Origin: Anarhynchus alexandrinus
Lineage: Eukaryota; Chordata; Aves; Charadriiformes; Charadriidae
NCBI GenBank assembly: GCA_008711295.1
Contig: VUYV01000020.1
Span: forward strand, 621,558 to 685,557
Reading direction: 5' to 3'
Length of the DNA stretch: 64,000 nt
Under the pieces are notes generated by a model. The model made no database searches. It saw nothing but the letters and a program-made list of their open reading frames with translations, and was not told the origin of the DNA. Below, piece after piece: positions 40,801-52,800 of the stretch; within the stretch, counting starts at the first letter, position 1, and each line of letters starts with the position of its first letter. The position numbers were made by a program, and so were the translations under genes.

Positions 40801-43800
40801 GTATGTGGAAAAATTTGTCAAAGGCAACATGACAGCGTAGTTATATCCTTCCAACTGCTCCTTGATTTATTGTTGTACAGGTACAACTCCCGTGCAGGTG
40901 TACTGCAGAGGAAATGCCTCCGGCTGCTGTGGTCGTTTTCGAGGCAAAAGTGGAGCTGATCTGTTACCATATGAGCCTGTTGTCAACAGGGATTTGAGCA
41001 AGACTTTCATTCTGCTAAAACTGGGAAGACACTCCTCAGTCACTATAGCAGCCTAACAAAAACCTGAAGACCAACCGCCAGTTGTAGTATAGCATCTCCC
41101 TGTCACACTGTCCTGCTTTTTCCTGCACATTAATTACCTTCTTGTTGGGGGTTTCTACTAGTACAGCTGTTGGCTAGAATACAACTTTACCTGGTACAGT
41201 TATGCCACTGAAGACACACTTACATAGGTTTTTTGCTTCTGAGTAGGACTTATTTCCATGCCAAAACACGCAGAGGTTTGCATCCATCTGAAAATGCTTT
41301 TTAAATCTATGACACCATTATCCCTGTGCTGGTGAAACAGACAGGAGACACAGGCCGCATCACAAACAGCATGACCAGATACAGTGTTTCTGAACTAGAG
41401 TTTCTGCTAGACTTGGTAGTCTAGCACCACTCTGACACTTTAATACTGATGCTTTGAGTCCCTTTAAGAATTTCTTAAGAGAAGAAACGTCAAATTTCTT
41501 CTGTGGCCACAGAGAACACCACAATAATGACATTACATGTTATCGTGTAACATGATGTCTATAAAAGACTGTTGCATTTCTGCATATTTTTAGAGCAAAG
41601 AACACTTGCCAGCATGTTGGTCCATCACTGTGGTGTGATGTTTAGGATTAAAAAATTCTGCAAGTGCTTTTGGCATATAGAGCTGGATGTCCAGGTTCAC
41701 TGTATTTCCTGTTGGAATTGAATTCTGCGGATATAGGGATTTTTTTCTTCCTTAAACTTACCTGTGCAGATTTGTATGATGAGTCAAGAGCCACTGAGGA
41801 ACTGATAAAAGCTGTTCTGACAATTGAATAAGGAAAAGCCAAATGAGTAAAGCAATCCACTAACGCATCCTTTTTTATTTCCTTACCAAACATGGTAGAC
41901 TGACCTTGTGACCATTTTTCATCTCAGTGTCAGAGTCTACAATATCTTTGTTATACACAATAACAACTGTTACATTTTTAGATAGCTTAATGGTCTCCCT
42001 CTTAACTCACACCACTTAATAGGGAGGCAGATGGGACCCAGATTTCTTGCTCATCGGCTAATACGGGGGCCTTCTGAGGCTGTGGGTCATCTCCCTCCTG
42101 ATCCAAACCATGCTGAATTTTTTCTGCTTGACACTGCTTCACCTGCTGGATGTCCAGTGGCAGATGCAGGAGAAGGCCCGTATGCCTTGCAGCATTTTTC
42201 ATGCTGCCTGGTGGGTTTTGAAGCTTTACCTGATTGTGTTTGGGTTTGTCCTATATTTTCTACTTGAACAAACTGAGCTGCGTGCCAGAGCTTCTCCCAA
42301 AGTACTGTAGTGGCGTGGAGGGAGTTGGGCTGCGTGCTCTGTGCATCCAGTGAGCTGTCAGCTACCATTTCATCAGGACCAAGCTGTTTTCAAAATAAAA
42401 TAGTCTGCCTAGTGTTATCTGGAGAGGAAGTCAAAGGTTAGCGCCCTTTCTGCTCAGGCTGCCTAAATGAATTAAGCTGTGCGTCCTGGCACATCTCAGC
42501 TGGAAACCAGTGGGATTGCTGAGCACAGTTCTGCCCTGCTCCTGCATCCTGCCCTCTTCTTGGTGCCGCACAGAGCAGGAGCATTAACTTATTTAGGCCG
42601 CCGCAGTGCAGTCCCTCATGTGGCTCCTGGGCACGGTCCCTCTGGCAGAGAGCTGGGGCCAGCCTGCGTTGTGATGACAAGTTCCTCGGGGGCTGTATTG
42701 GGAAGGAGAAAAGCAGGATTCTGGGCTTATCCATTTCTGATGCCCACTTTGTCCAGAGACCCTTCTTCCTTTCCTCTTCCTCTGAGTCTCATTGCTGTTG
42801 AACCCTCCAGGAACAGCAGTGAGGCAAGTCGGCTTGGTTTTGCTTCTGAGTTCGCTTGGCGCTGCAGCTGCTAGCATAGCTGCAAGGTGCCACGGAGAGC
42901 CCAACTGAAGCTATTGGTGGGGTAGTTTGTGGTTGTAGCTCTGACATATGCAGCTGCTTTTAATGGGAAATTTAACTTCATAATTCAGATTTGAAAATCT
43001 TTGTGTTCTGATCCATCTCTCAGCAGCCTACCTCCCCGACGACCCCTAACAAGCCAGTAGTGCCACTGGAGTGGGCATCTGGAGTGGTACCAAAACCTGA
43101 CCCTACAGTCATTAACAAGCACATAAGAAAGCTGGTAGACGTAAGTATTTCGAAGAATATATTGGCTGAAGAGAACAATAGCTTTGACATTGTCATCACT
43201 ATAATTAATTTCAATCTTTTCAAGAAATTGTTACGATTGGGATTAATTTCAGGCATCCGATAACAAATTTGAGCTTTTACTGATACTTTGAGAAATATTT
43301 ATTTTGTTCCTGCAATCAGTGATGGGATTAGTAAGCAGGTTTTGGGATGCAAAGGAGCAAACTTTCAAGAGCATCCAAAGCCTGGCTCCTGTTCAATAGG
43401 TTTTATTAGCAAATATAAATTGAAAGGGCAAAGTTGAGTTTTCACAGCTCTAGTCACACAGTTTATGTCTGGTAACAGACAGCTGGAAACAAAAATACTC
43501 AGAAATAAGGAGTCATGCATTAACGTGTCCAGAAAAGGTTTCTGAAAACCCTCCCCTGCACCAAGTGGTGCACTGTGCCAATTTGCAGGCAAAAGACAGG
43601 TTTCTTGGCATCTATATGTTAGTGCCAGGTGGCCAAGCTCTCCAAAGGCCACAGATCAAGTCTACTGCTCAGGACAGTGTACCAGAAACTGATTAGGAAC
43701 TGATTATCCAACATGGCAAGGTTAAAATAATATTCCTGTTCTCTAATGAGCCACCTGAGAGAATGCAAATGCTGACTAGCAAATTCCCTGTTGGTAGTTG

Positions 43801-46800
43801 CTTTTCCAAGAGTGATGATGGGTGGGAGGTACCGTGTCTGCCCTCTGGGTAGCTCCCAGCTGTCATTTGACTGTCCAGAGCATATTATGTATAATAAAGA
43901 TAGCACTGGCTTGGTATCACTTTAAAAACCTGGGCATAAGGTCATGGACAATTATAGCTGGGATCTTCCAGCTTCAGTTTGGAAGGTGACGTGTTAGGTA
44001 ATGCAAACAAACCCAAAGACTATCGGGTTCCTTTGGAGAGACTGAGCCCTGCTGTGTTGGTGCCTAAGGGACTTTTAGTGATGTGAGCAGCGTGCAGAGG
44101 AACCAGGAATGTGTTGTAGATAATGAAGCAAGATTTCCTTCTGCTTTTTACAAATTAATAACTAAGTCTGGGAGGAACTATTAAATTCTGACCTTGTCTG
44201 TGTTACAGAACATTAATTGGGGTTATATTGTTAAGATAATTTAAACTAAGTCTTCAGTTCTCTCACTCAGACTTCAAATACGTCTTGTGGTTTACTTTTT
44301 GTACATGCTCTTTCTTAAAAAAAACTTTCATTTTTCTCTTAATGTGGGATGCAAGAACTGCACATGCTGTTCCTGTGTTGTTTTTGTCAGTGCCATATGT
44401 GTTGATGAAAAACACTGCACATCCAAATCTCTCTTTGATAGTTTGTTTAAATAGGAAGCCTGTCGCAACTCCTTAGTCTTTCCAGAAGGTGCTCAGTGGG
44501 GGGTTGTTCTTGTTTTTGTGTGTAGGGGAGATGTGGTCCCCCATTCTACAATTTTGGCCTTTTTTGGGACATATGGTCTTGAGATCGGCAGGATTAGAAC
44601 GTGGTTTGGGGCTGTTATGGATACAGCTTACCAAGAGGCTCATACTACTCTGTACAGCTGTCTTGGTTTTGCCAGTCTTTGTCATTTACTAGCTGCTTTG
44701 AGTTGTGCTTTAATGAATTGGTTTTATAACTAAAAGTGTTGAATAATACTTGGGTTTGCATATTGATTCCTTGACAATGTATTTTTGAGGTCTGCCAGTC
44801 ATTGGTTACAGGTCATTTGATAGAGGCTTAGAAATTGGCTTCATCTGAAAGGACAATGCCTTTCAGAGGTCTCAGTATATTAAATTCTTGTCTTTGCCAA
44901 CCAAATCTTAATCTAATGAGAGAATTCATGCTTTGATATGTGTGTTTCAGATAGTCATGTTGACTTTGACATGCATGTTTTTCCCATTAGTGTCACAGGT
45001 AGCTTTAACGCCCCTTACACATTTCTGCAATCAGTAAGAGAGAATATAGTAACTCCTTAGCAGCTAAGGAGGGTTTCCGTCACTTTATGCAAACTCTGAT
45101 ATTTGATCCTATGTCTGTTTTTACTTATTGGTAAGCTGGGGGAAGGTTGATAGGAGGGAAAGGTTGTTAAATACAAAGTGCTCATGATCTGGATGTCAAA
45201 GTATTAGTAAACAAATCAGATTGAAACAGTGTTGTGGTGGAGCAGAGGTGACCAGCTAAAAGAGAAGTGAAGCTAAAAACATCTGAAATACTCATGGGAA
45301 AGCTGCTGTTGGGTTGTTTTTGTTTTATTTCTATTTTGTAATTAAAAAGCATACTTAATGAAGCAAAAGGAATATGTCACATGGGCAGAATTTTAGTGAT
45401 ATTTCCAATCAAGAAAAATATAGTAAGAATAATTATGTCTGAAGATGTGTGGAGGACCATCACTAGATAGATACTGGGGTCTAGTTTTCTTTAAAAATTA
45501 GCCTACGGTCAAATAAATGTGCATATTGAAGTACCGAGTAGGAACAAAAGGAATAAAACAAGGCAGCAGAGCAGTTGATTAGTAATGTTGAACATTAATT
45601 TACAGGCAATTATAAGGTTGAAGAGCTGGTATAGATTCAGGATAGGCTGGATATTAGGACAATAATTTCCTTTTTTTTCCCCAGTCTGTCTTTAGGAACT
45701 ACGATCATGACCACGATGGCTATATTTCTCAGGAAGACTTTGAAAGTATAGCTGCCAACTTCCCCTTTTTGGACTCTTTCTGTGTGCTGGACAAAGACCA
45801 GTAAGTTTGGAGATTGCTTTGTGGGTTTTTTTCTTTTCCTCAATTTAAAAACTCATGAAAACCGAATATTGAAGGAACAGTGTCTCCCAAGCTTCTTGTG
45901 TCTGACTCCTCACTTAAGCAACTGAAGATCACCGAAGCCTGAATTCTGTTCTCATTTAACTTCTTATGCTGCAGTCAGTCCTATAAGACTACCCGAGTTG
46001 AAGTTCTGCTTTACCTGGTACTTTCCAAATCTTTTATGCAATAGCTTAATGAGGAATTCCTGCTGGGACTGAGTCACAACCGCTAGAGTACAACCAAATT
46101 ACAGTGGAGATGCTGTACCCAGACCTGGCATCAGACTGATGAAACAAATAAGTTGTGTACAGGACAGGGGAAACGAGTGTATGTAGCAGACCAAGGGTAA
46201 CAAATATCCTAGAAGGTATATATAATATATATTTCCTACCCAGTTGGGCTTGGTAATTCTTGTTGGCCAGAATCTCTGTGACTGTCAAGGCTGGTGGTCA
46301 GCCAGGGGCATAACTGCTTGGTCTGTGGGAGCAGTAGGTCGAGATCCTTCACTTAATGGCCCGGTCTGTGCTCTGATACTGTGAACAGGTGAGAAAACAA
46401 CGTCCATGATATAAGTTCAGTGTTTGCTGTTTAATGAAGGGTAAGAACCACAAAGGCTCTAAGGGTTTGGTTTTTTTCTGCCAGGACTGTTGCAGCTCTT
46501 TCAAATAATGTGCTTTATTACCGCATGCTTTTTGCAGTGAGAAAATCCTGAACTGTTCAGTGCCATCAGCAGTGGCAGATCTACTCTACTTTTTTTTCCC
46601 TAACAGAGATGGTCTTATAAGCAAAGAAGAAATGATGGCTTACTTTCTGAGAGCTAAATCCCAGTTCCAGTGTAAAATGGGACCAGGGTTTATCCATAAC
46701 TTTCAGGAGATGACCTATCTTAAACCAACTTTCTGCGAGCACTGTGCAGGATTTGTAAGTATATTTTTAATAATGGTATACCTTAAACATTTTTTCTAAT

Positions 46801-49800
46801 AATAGTATCCCTTAAACATATTTTTACCCTTTGATGTAGAGAGGGTGAAACTGTCTCCATGCATTGTTAAAGTCTCATGGCCAAATATCTCATTGCATTC
46901 AGAAGCACGAAACATTTACTGATGTTGTAGCTGTGCTATCCAGTTTTGTTTTAGGGGTTCCTGAAAGCATTTGTAAGAATTAATGTTGCAGGGTGGGGGC
47001 AGGGGGGAGAATAAAATTATGTTAGCTAAAGGATATTAGAAACTATATGAATGGCTTTAGTTGGTTTATCTTAAGTTCTTTAATTTGGCTTGATTTCCCA
47101 TGCAAACAAGCTAAAGGGAAAATGGGTGTCTGGAACAGAGGATGTAGATGAAGCAAAAGCCGTTCTTTCTCAGGAAATTGCACATGGCAACATAGCTATG
47201 TTCATAATTCTCTGAATGGCTGTAACAGCCTTAATCCTTTCTCTATTGAATTAACAGATCTTCTAATTTGGTCAAGAAATCGAAAGTGCTTCCAGCAGTT
47301 CTGTACAATAAGAATTTTTAAAATTTATTTATTGGGTTTTTTTAATTCACTTTTTCTCTCAGCCATAACTTACCAGATGCCACTTATTAAAGTGCTCTGT
47401 ACATAGCTGGGAAATTGGTTTTATGAACATTTGTGTGGCTCATAAACCTCCTCCAACTTTTCCACTTCAAACCAAGTATAGTAAAGAAAAAGGAATGACT
47501 ATGATTTAAAAGTTACTTTAATGCACACACCCTGCTGAAATCAAATGTCCACATTTAGACAGCTAAAGCAATTAGGGCAGAGGGCCATGTCCTCTGCTTA
47601 CATGTGGACAACATACAGGTTGTAAACTCAGACCATCATCCCCGCTCTCCAGCACAGATCTGCCTCTGCTATCGGCAGCAAAATCTCCAGCTTGTACTAC
47701 GTGAACTTTTCCACTAAGTAATATTTCTTCGTGGTTGAAAGTAACAATAACAGCACTGCGAAGTGCAAAAAAAGTGCCTCCATTCAGACCAGCTCTGGTG
47801 TTCCTGTTCTTGTCCGTGTTCCCATCTTCTGCTCGCTTCTTTTGCAATGTGTCAGTCTTGTTCAGACATTCGTGGTCCCTATTGCAACTGCTGATCAAGG
47901 CCACGGGGAAGAAGGAATTCCACCCATTTCCGCTAGAACTGCAAAAACCTCGGAGGTGACATGGTCAATGCTGATTCAGGAGCGTGCTGGTGGGCTCTTG
48001 AGGTGACAGCTCCAGCAGACTGATGGGGTAGGGGCGGTCACTGGCCTGAGCCTATTGTTTCAGGCTGCCTGCAGCCTCAGGAAGACGTCATTGCGTTCGT
48101 GACACTCGGTTCGTGTTTGGAAGGGTTCCATAGCAAAGCAAGGCCTGAGGACTGCCCTACAATGTCCTCTCCAACAGATATTTTTCTCCCGCATCAATTT
48201 GCTAATTGGCCATTGTTGGATTTTTCATGTCTCCCTGATTACATCCAGTGCAGGAATACAAATGAGTAAGGGGTTGTACAGGAAATGGAAATAAGGTCAT
48301 TTTTCCTGTCAACTCACTGAAGTCATTGCCATTGTCCTGTGAATGAGTTGGGCTGATAGGACAGGAACCAACTACAAAATCTGCTGCGTATTTGTTCTGT
48401 GTTTCAGTGCTGCTCGTCCATGGGTGGAAACCTAATTTCAAACCGATGCACTGGTTCAGTCAAAATAATGTGCACTGGCAGTGCAGGAGGATGAATTGAC
48501 ATGACAGTGCAATGCACTCAGTATTCAATAAAATACCTGTTATTAAACCGATACAAACTTCAAAGGTCAAGCTAAAACCTGGTGCCATTAAGCAGCACGC
48601 AATTGATATGCCCGTGGCCAGTCGCAGTTCCGTCCCACAGCTTGAGTTGCAGTGCGTGGCAGGGCAGGTGACCAGCCGTCCTGCTGAGGTTTATAATCTG
48701 AATTTGCACAGATCCTCTTACCTCGGAGCTGGCTCAAGGCAGCAAAGCTGTGTTAGACAGATTCAAAGCTTTAGGTCAGAATTCACGACACGGCACTTCA
48801 GCTAAGCTTTCTCTGCTGTGTGTAACCACAACAGTGGTGCCAAATTTGAGTAGGTGGAAGGTGCAGAGCTAAGAAGGTGAGGAGAAAGCTCTTCTGTGGG
48901 AACAGATTAGAGCTTAAATGAAAGAAATAATGATCCATGTCTCTTAGAGCGATCCTGGCAAAGAGACGTGGGGAAAAACGTCATTGCTGCTCTTCCAAGA
49001 GGGGCTGTGAGGCTCCACTGTCGCTGCCTGACCACAGCAACTGCATTCACTGTGCATATATACAGAATTAGCAGGAAAAGAGAGCAAGCAGCAGGCTTTC
49101 TATGGACCCTTCTTCCACTTTGTCCCTTCTGTTCTTTTATTCACCATTCTTCCACCTTGTTTAATCTATTTTGCTTTCTCCAAGTCCCCATTTTTCCTTG
49201 CAAATTCTTTTGTGCAGTGGATGGGAATTTTTCCCCCAGAATCTTCCTATTCTGTTTATTTTACTCTTTCCTTTGTATTCTGAATGTTCTCCAGCTCTTC
49301 CTTTTGAACGTTTCTTTAATGACCATATTCATGCCGTGCGCTCTGTGCATGGATTCTTACAAGTATGGTGAGAAGCCACATGCAGTTTCAGCTGCCTGGA
49401 TGTGCTCACCCTCCCTGGTAACGTTTCAAATGAGTTCAGGATAAACAAACACTGGAGACCCAATTTTTTTCCTTCAATGCTAGAGCAAGAAAAACTGCCT
49501 CAATCCTGCTCGTGTTGCAGTGAAAGCTTCCCAAAAGTGGGCCCATGCGTGCTGCCTCCTGGAAGGTTAGCATTGGGTTGTTATGTACCTCAACAAGGAC
49601 AGCTTCTGTGAGGAGGCAAAGATGGAATTTAGTGGCTTTTCTGCCTGTTTCAGTGTTCAACCTTTTTTTTTTTCATGGAAAAAGTCAGGGGGACAAATCA
49701 GATTGCCATGGCTAGGTGTGGAGGGGACCAGAACGGGAACCAAGTACCTAATTTTTATCGCCAGCAGTGTTTTCTTCTTCTGTGTTTGAATGGCACGGGT

Positions 49801-52800
49801 CATTCACGTATCTGGAGAATGGATGTACAATGGAAAATCCCCCACAGATAACATTAAGTAAGCCTAGAAGCAGAATGTCCTCTGCTGGTTTCAGTACACC
49901 TGATATGATGGCAATTTTTCACTCCTTCCTGGAAACAGATGTCATTGGTGTCTCTCCTTCTCTGGTAGTTCCACTGTAAGTAGTAGAAATAAGGGGGAAG
50001 CCACACAAGTCTTATCACAATTAGAGAGGGAGGTCTGCCTAACAGGAAGGGTGTTAAGAGCAGTTGTATCCTGTTTGTGCTTTTGTAGCCATTGGTACTT
50101 CCTCATTGTGACCTTGTTTTCCTTCCAGCTTTCTTTTCTGATTCCTTGACGTTCTTTTGTCTTTCTTTGCAGCTCTGGGGTATAATCAAACAAGGCTACA
50201 AATGCAAAGGTAAATAAATATTGCATGGATTTTTCAAGCTATAGGTGGTGGGGTTTAGCACAAGTAGGTCAACTGTACTTTTTACTAAAATGACATCTGT
50301 TTGTCCCAATTTTGCTTATACACTTTGTCCGTGAACAGTGACTGCTGGTATGCTATGAAGTCTCACTGCATTAGGGGACATAGCACCCAGTAGGAACACA
50401 CAGGTTCTGTGAGCTGAAGGTCCAAAGCAGCCACTGACTCCATGAGGTGTCACTTTCTACCAGCAAAGACCTTGCACCTTGGAAAACCAAGTGTCCTCAT
50501 CCTAACACGGAGATATCCTGAAATATATCTCCTGAGACTTGGGGTCAGGAAAAGGTCTGCTGGCAATGCTGTCTGTCATGTACATCCGCATGCCTGTAGT
50601 GAGGCCTAACTGGCCTGGCAATGCAATAGTGGATGAGCTAGAAATAGAGAAATATTTAATTCCTAGACTGCCCAGCAGATCTCGTTGGAAGATCTTCTGC
50701 AGACATTCAACTTAAAAAAAGAATCCTAGAGCTCTTATAGCCCTCTCTGTTGCTTTCCTAAAACGTTTAATTTCTTATGCAGTACTTGCACCATACTGAG
50801 CAGGTCAAACCAAGAATGACATTGTAGTGGTCCTCATTGGCTTTAAATTCCTGGACCTATTTATTTCTCAAGCAGCCGAGCTCTGGCTGAAGGTCACTGT
50901 TGATTTTCACAGTTGGAGTTGCATCTCAGTTATTCACAGGGGAACATTCATGCTGGAGCTTCATAGTTGTATTTATATACCCTCTTTTTCCTTAGTCTTA
51001 CACTGGCTCCCAGGAGAAGGGTGAAGAATTGGCAGGATTGTTTTTTAGGATCCACCATATTCCCATCTCCCTCTCCACCCACGAACATCTCTTCCTCAGG
51101 GGAAAACGTCCATGGCTAAACCAATTTATGTAATGCAGCCATTCCTGATTACCGTCACCTGAACAGCTACAAAAGGACTAGGTGCAGTCTATACTTTTAC
51201 TGGTAGGATGAGGGAAGGAAGACAGGGTTTTGTCACAGCAGCCCTGTAAACTCAACTTGAGATCTGAAAGCTGAGCTCTGTCCTGCATCATTGCTTGTAA
51301 CAGCGGCCCAGTAGAGTGAGAGCAAAAGTGGTTCTGTAGAGTCAAAATTATAGGCAACGGAGCATGAGAGCAAGAGAGCAGAACTGCTCGCTCAGCTCTT
51401 GCTGTGTTCAACAAGTGTAATTTGTGCCTGCCCTTTGTTGCAGCAGCTACCAGCTGCTCCGTACGCCGGCATCGCTACAGTGCTGCACCCGTCGGGGATG
51501 ATTTCTGCCTTTCAGCACAGAGCTGTCATCTTCTGTTTTGAACCTCTGACACTGTGCTAGCAGGAGCAGGGAGGGAGTTAATCAGTTCAGGTTTGCTGCT
51601 TACCCCAGCACTGTGGATAATGAGATAAAACTAGACTGTGTGGTCTACAAGTGATGAAAGAGGTCCCCCACTGCCAAGAGAGATTTGGTGGGGGGGAGGT
51701 TGTTACATTTAGGGCAGACAAAACCACAGCTGGGCAGGTACTTCTGTATTAGTCATATGAACAAGGTGGCAGGAGAAACCAGAACTCTCACCCATCATGC
51801 TAGAGCTGCTGCTCTGAGCAGAACTGTTCTTTTAGCAGAGAGTTATAAACAACACTTTGGCAGTGGCTCACCTAGAACAAAATATTAGGTCATGAAGCAG
51901 CAACAGAGAAACAATTGGAAATTGATGGAAATCTTCAAACAAGGGCAAGGGACACAGAGGAGAGAGACCCTGCGTTTGGGGCACGCATCCTCCACTTTTT
52001 GACCCTTTCTTGCAGACAGGATCTGTACTGCAGTCACACTTCAGAGGAATGTACCTAGTGGTGGGTGTATCTGCAGGGATGCCAAGCCCAGCCCAGGCCA
52101 GGTGTGCAGGCACTCCACCAATTTCATCCAGGTGGATGATGCACAGGCGCAGAGCTCACTCTGTGCTGATGTTGCTTGCTAAGCTACGTAAGTGAGAAGA
52201 CCACCTACAGTGGTCTACATTGACCTCCAGCTGTCCTTCCAGAGGCTCAAAATATAGACTCTCCAGTGTCTTCTGACCAAGTGTGTTTACTATAATGGGC
52301 CCTGCTGGGTCAAATAAAAAAAAAAACAAAACAATTTTTTTTGGAGACTCATGCAGTGGAGCAGAGGCCTTATGCATGGCATACACGGGATCACACCAGT
52401 AATTCCAGATCTCTTCCTTGAAACTAATTTCTGGTGAAAATATCATCCCCCTCTTCCCTTCTGCTGCCACAGAAATGATCTATTTTTTGTAACACTCTTC
52501 ACACCAAATGATCCATTTCTGAAACTCCCTTCGCACCTTCTGTCAAAGTATTTGTTCCTTCAAAGTCCCTCCTAGTGTCTGCCTGCTACTAGCCCTGAGG
52601 CATTACCAGATAGTTGTGACTTTGCATTTGGTGACTGGACAATTCCTTTCTGTACAGATTGCGGTGCCAACTGTCATAAGCAATGCAGAGACCTGCTGGT
52701 GCTGGCGTGCAGGAAATTTTCCAGAGGAACCTCAGTAGGCAGCAACCATGGCTCTCTGCCTAACAGTCCGTCTCTGCCTCCAGGTGAGAGCACTTTTGTT

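Noticed and set aside
48968..49444. 158-codon plus-strand ORF inside the intron after coding exon 12
   Set aside because: Phe/Leu/Cys-rich from T-rich DNA, no family similarity and no fit to the exon phases of RASGRP3.
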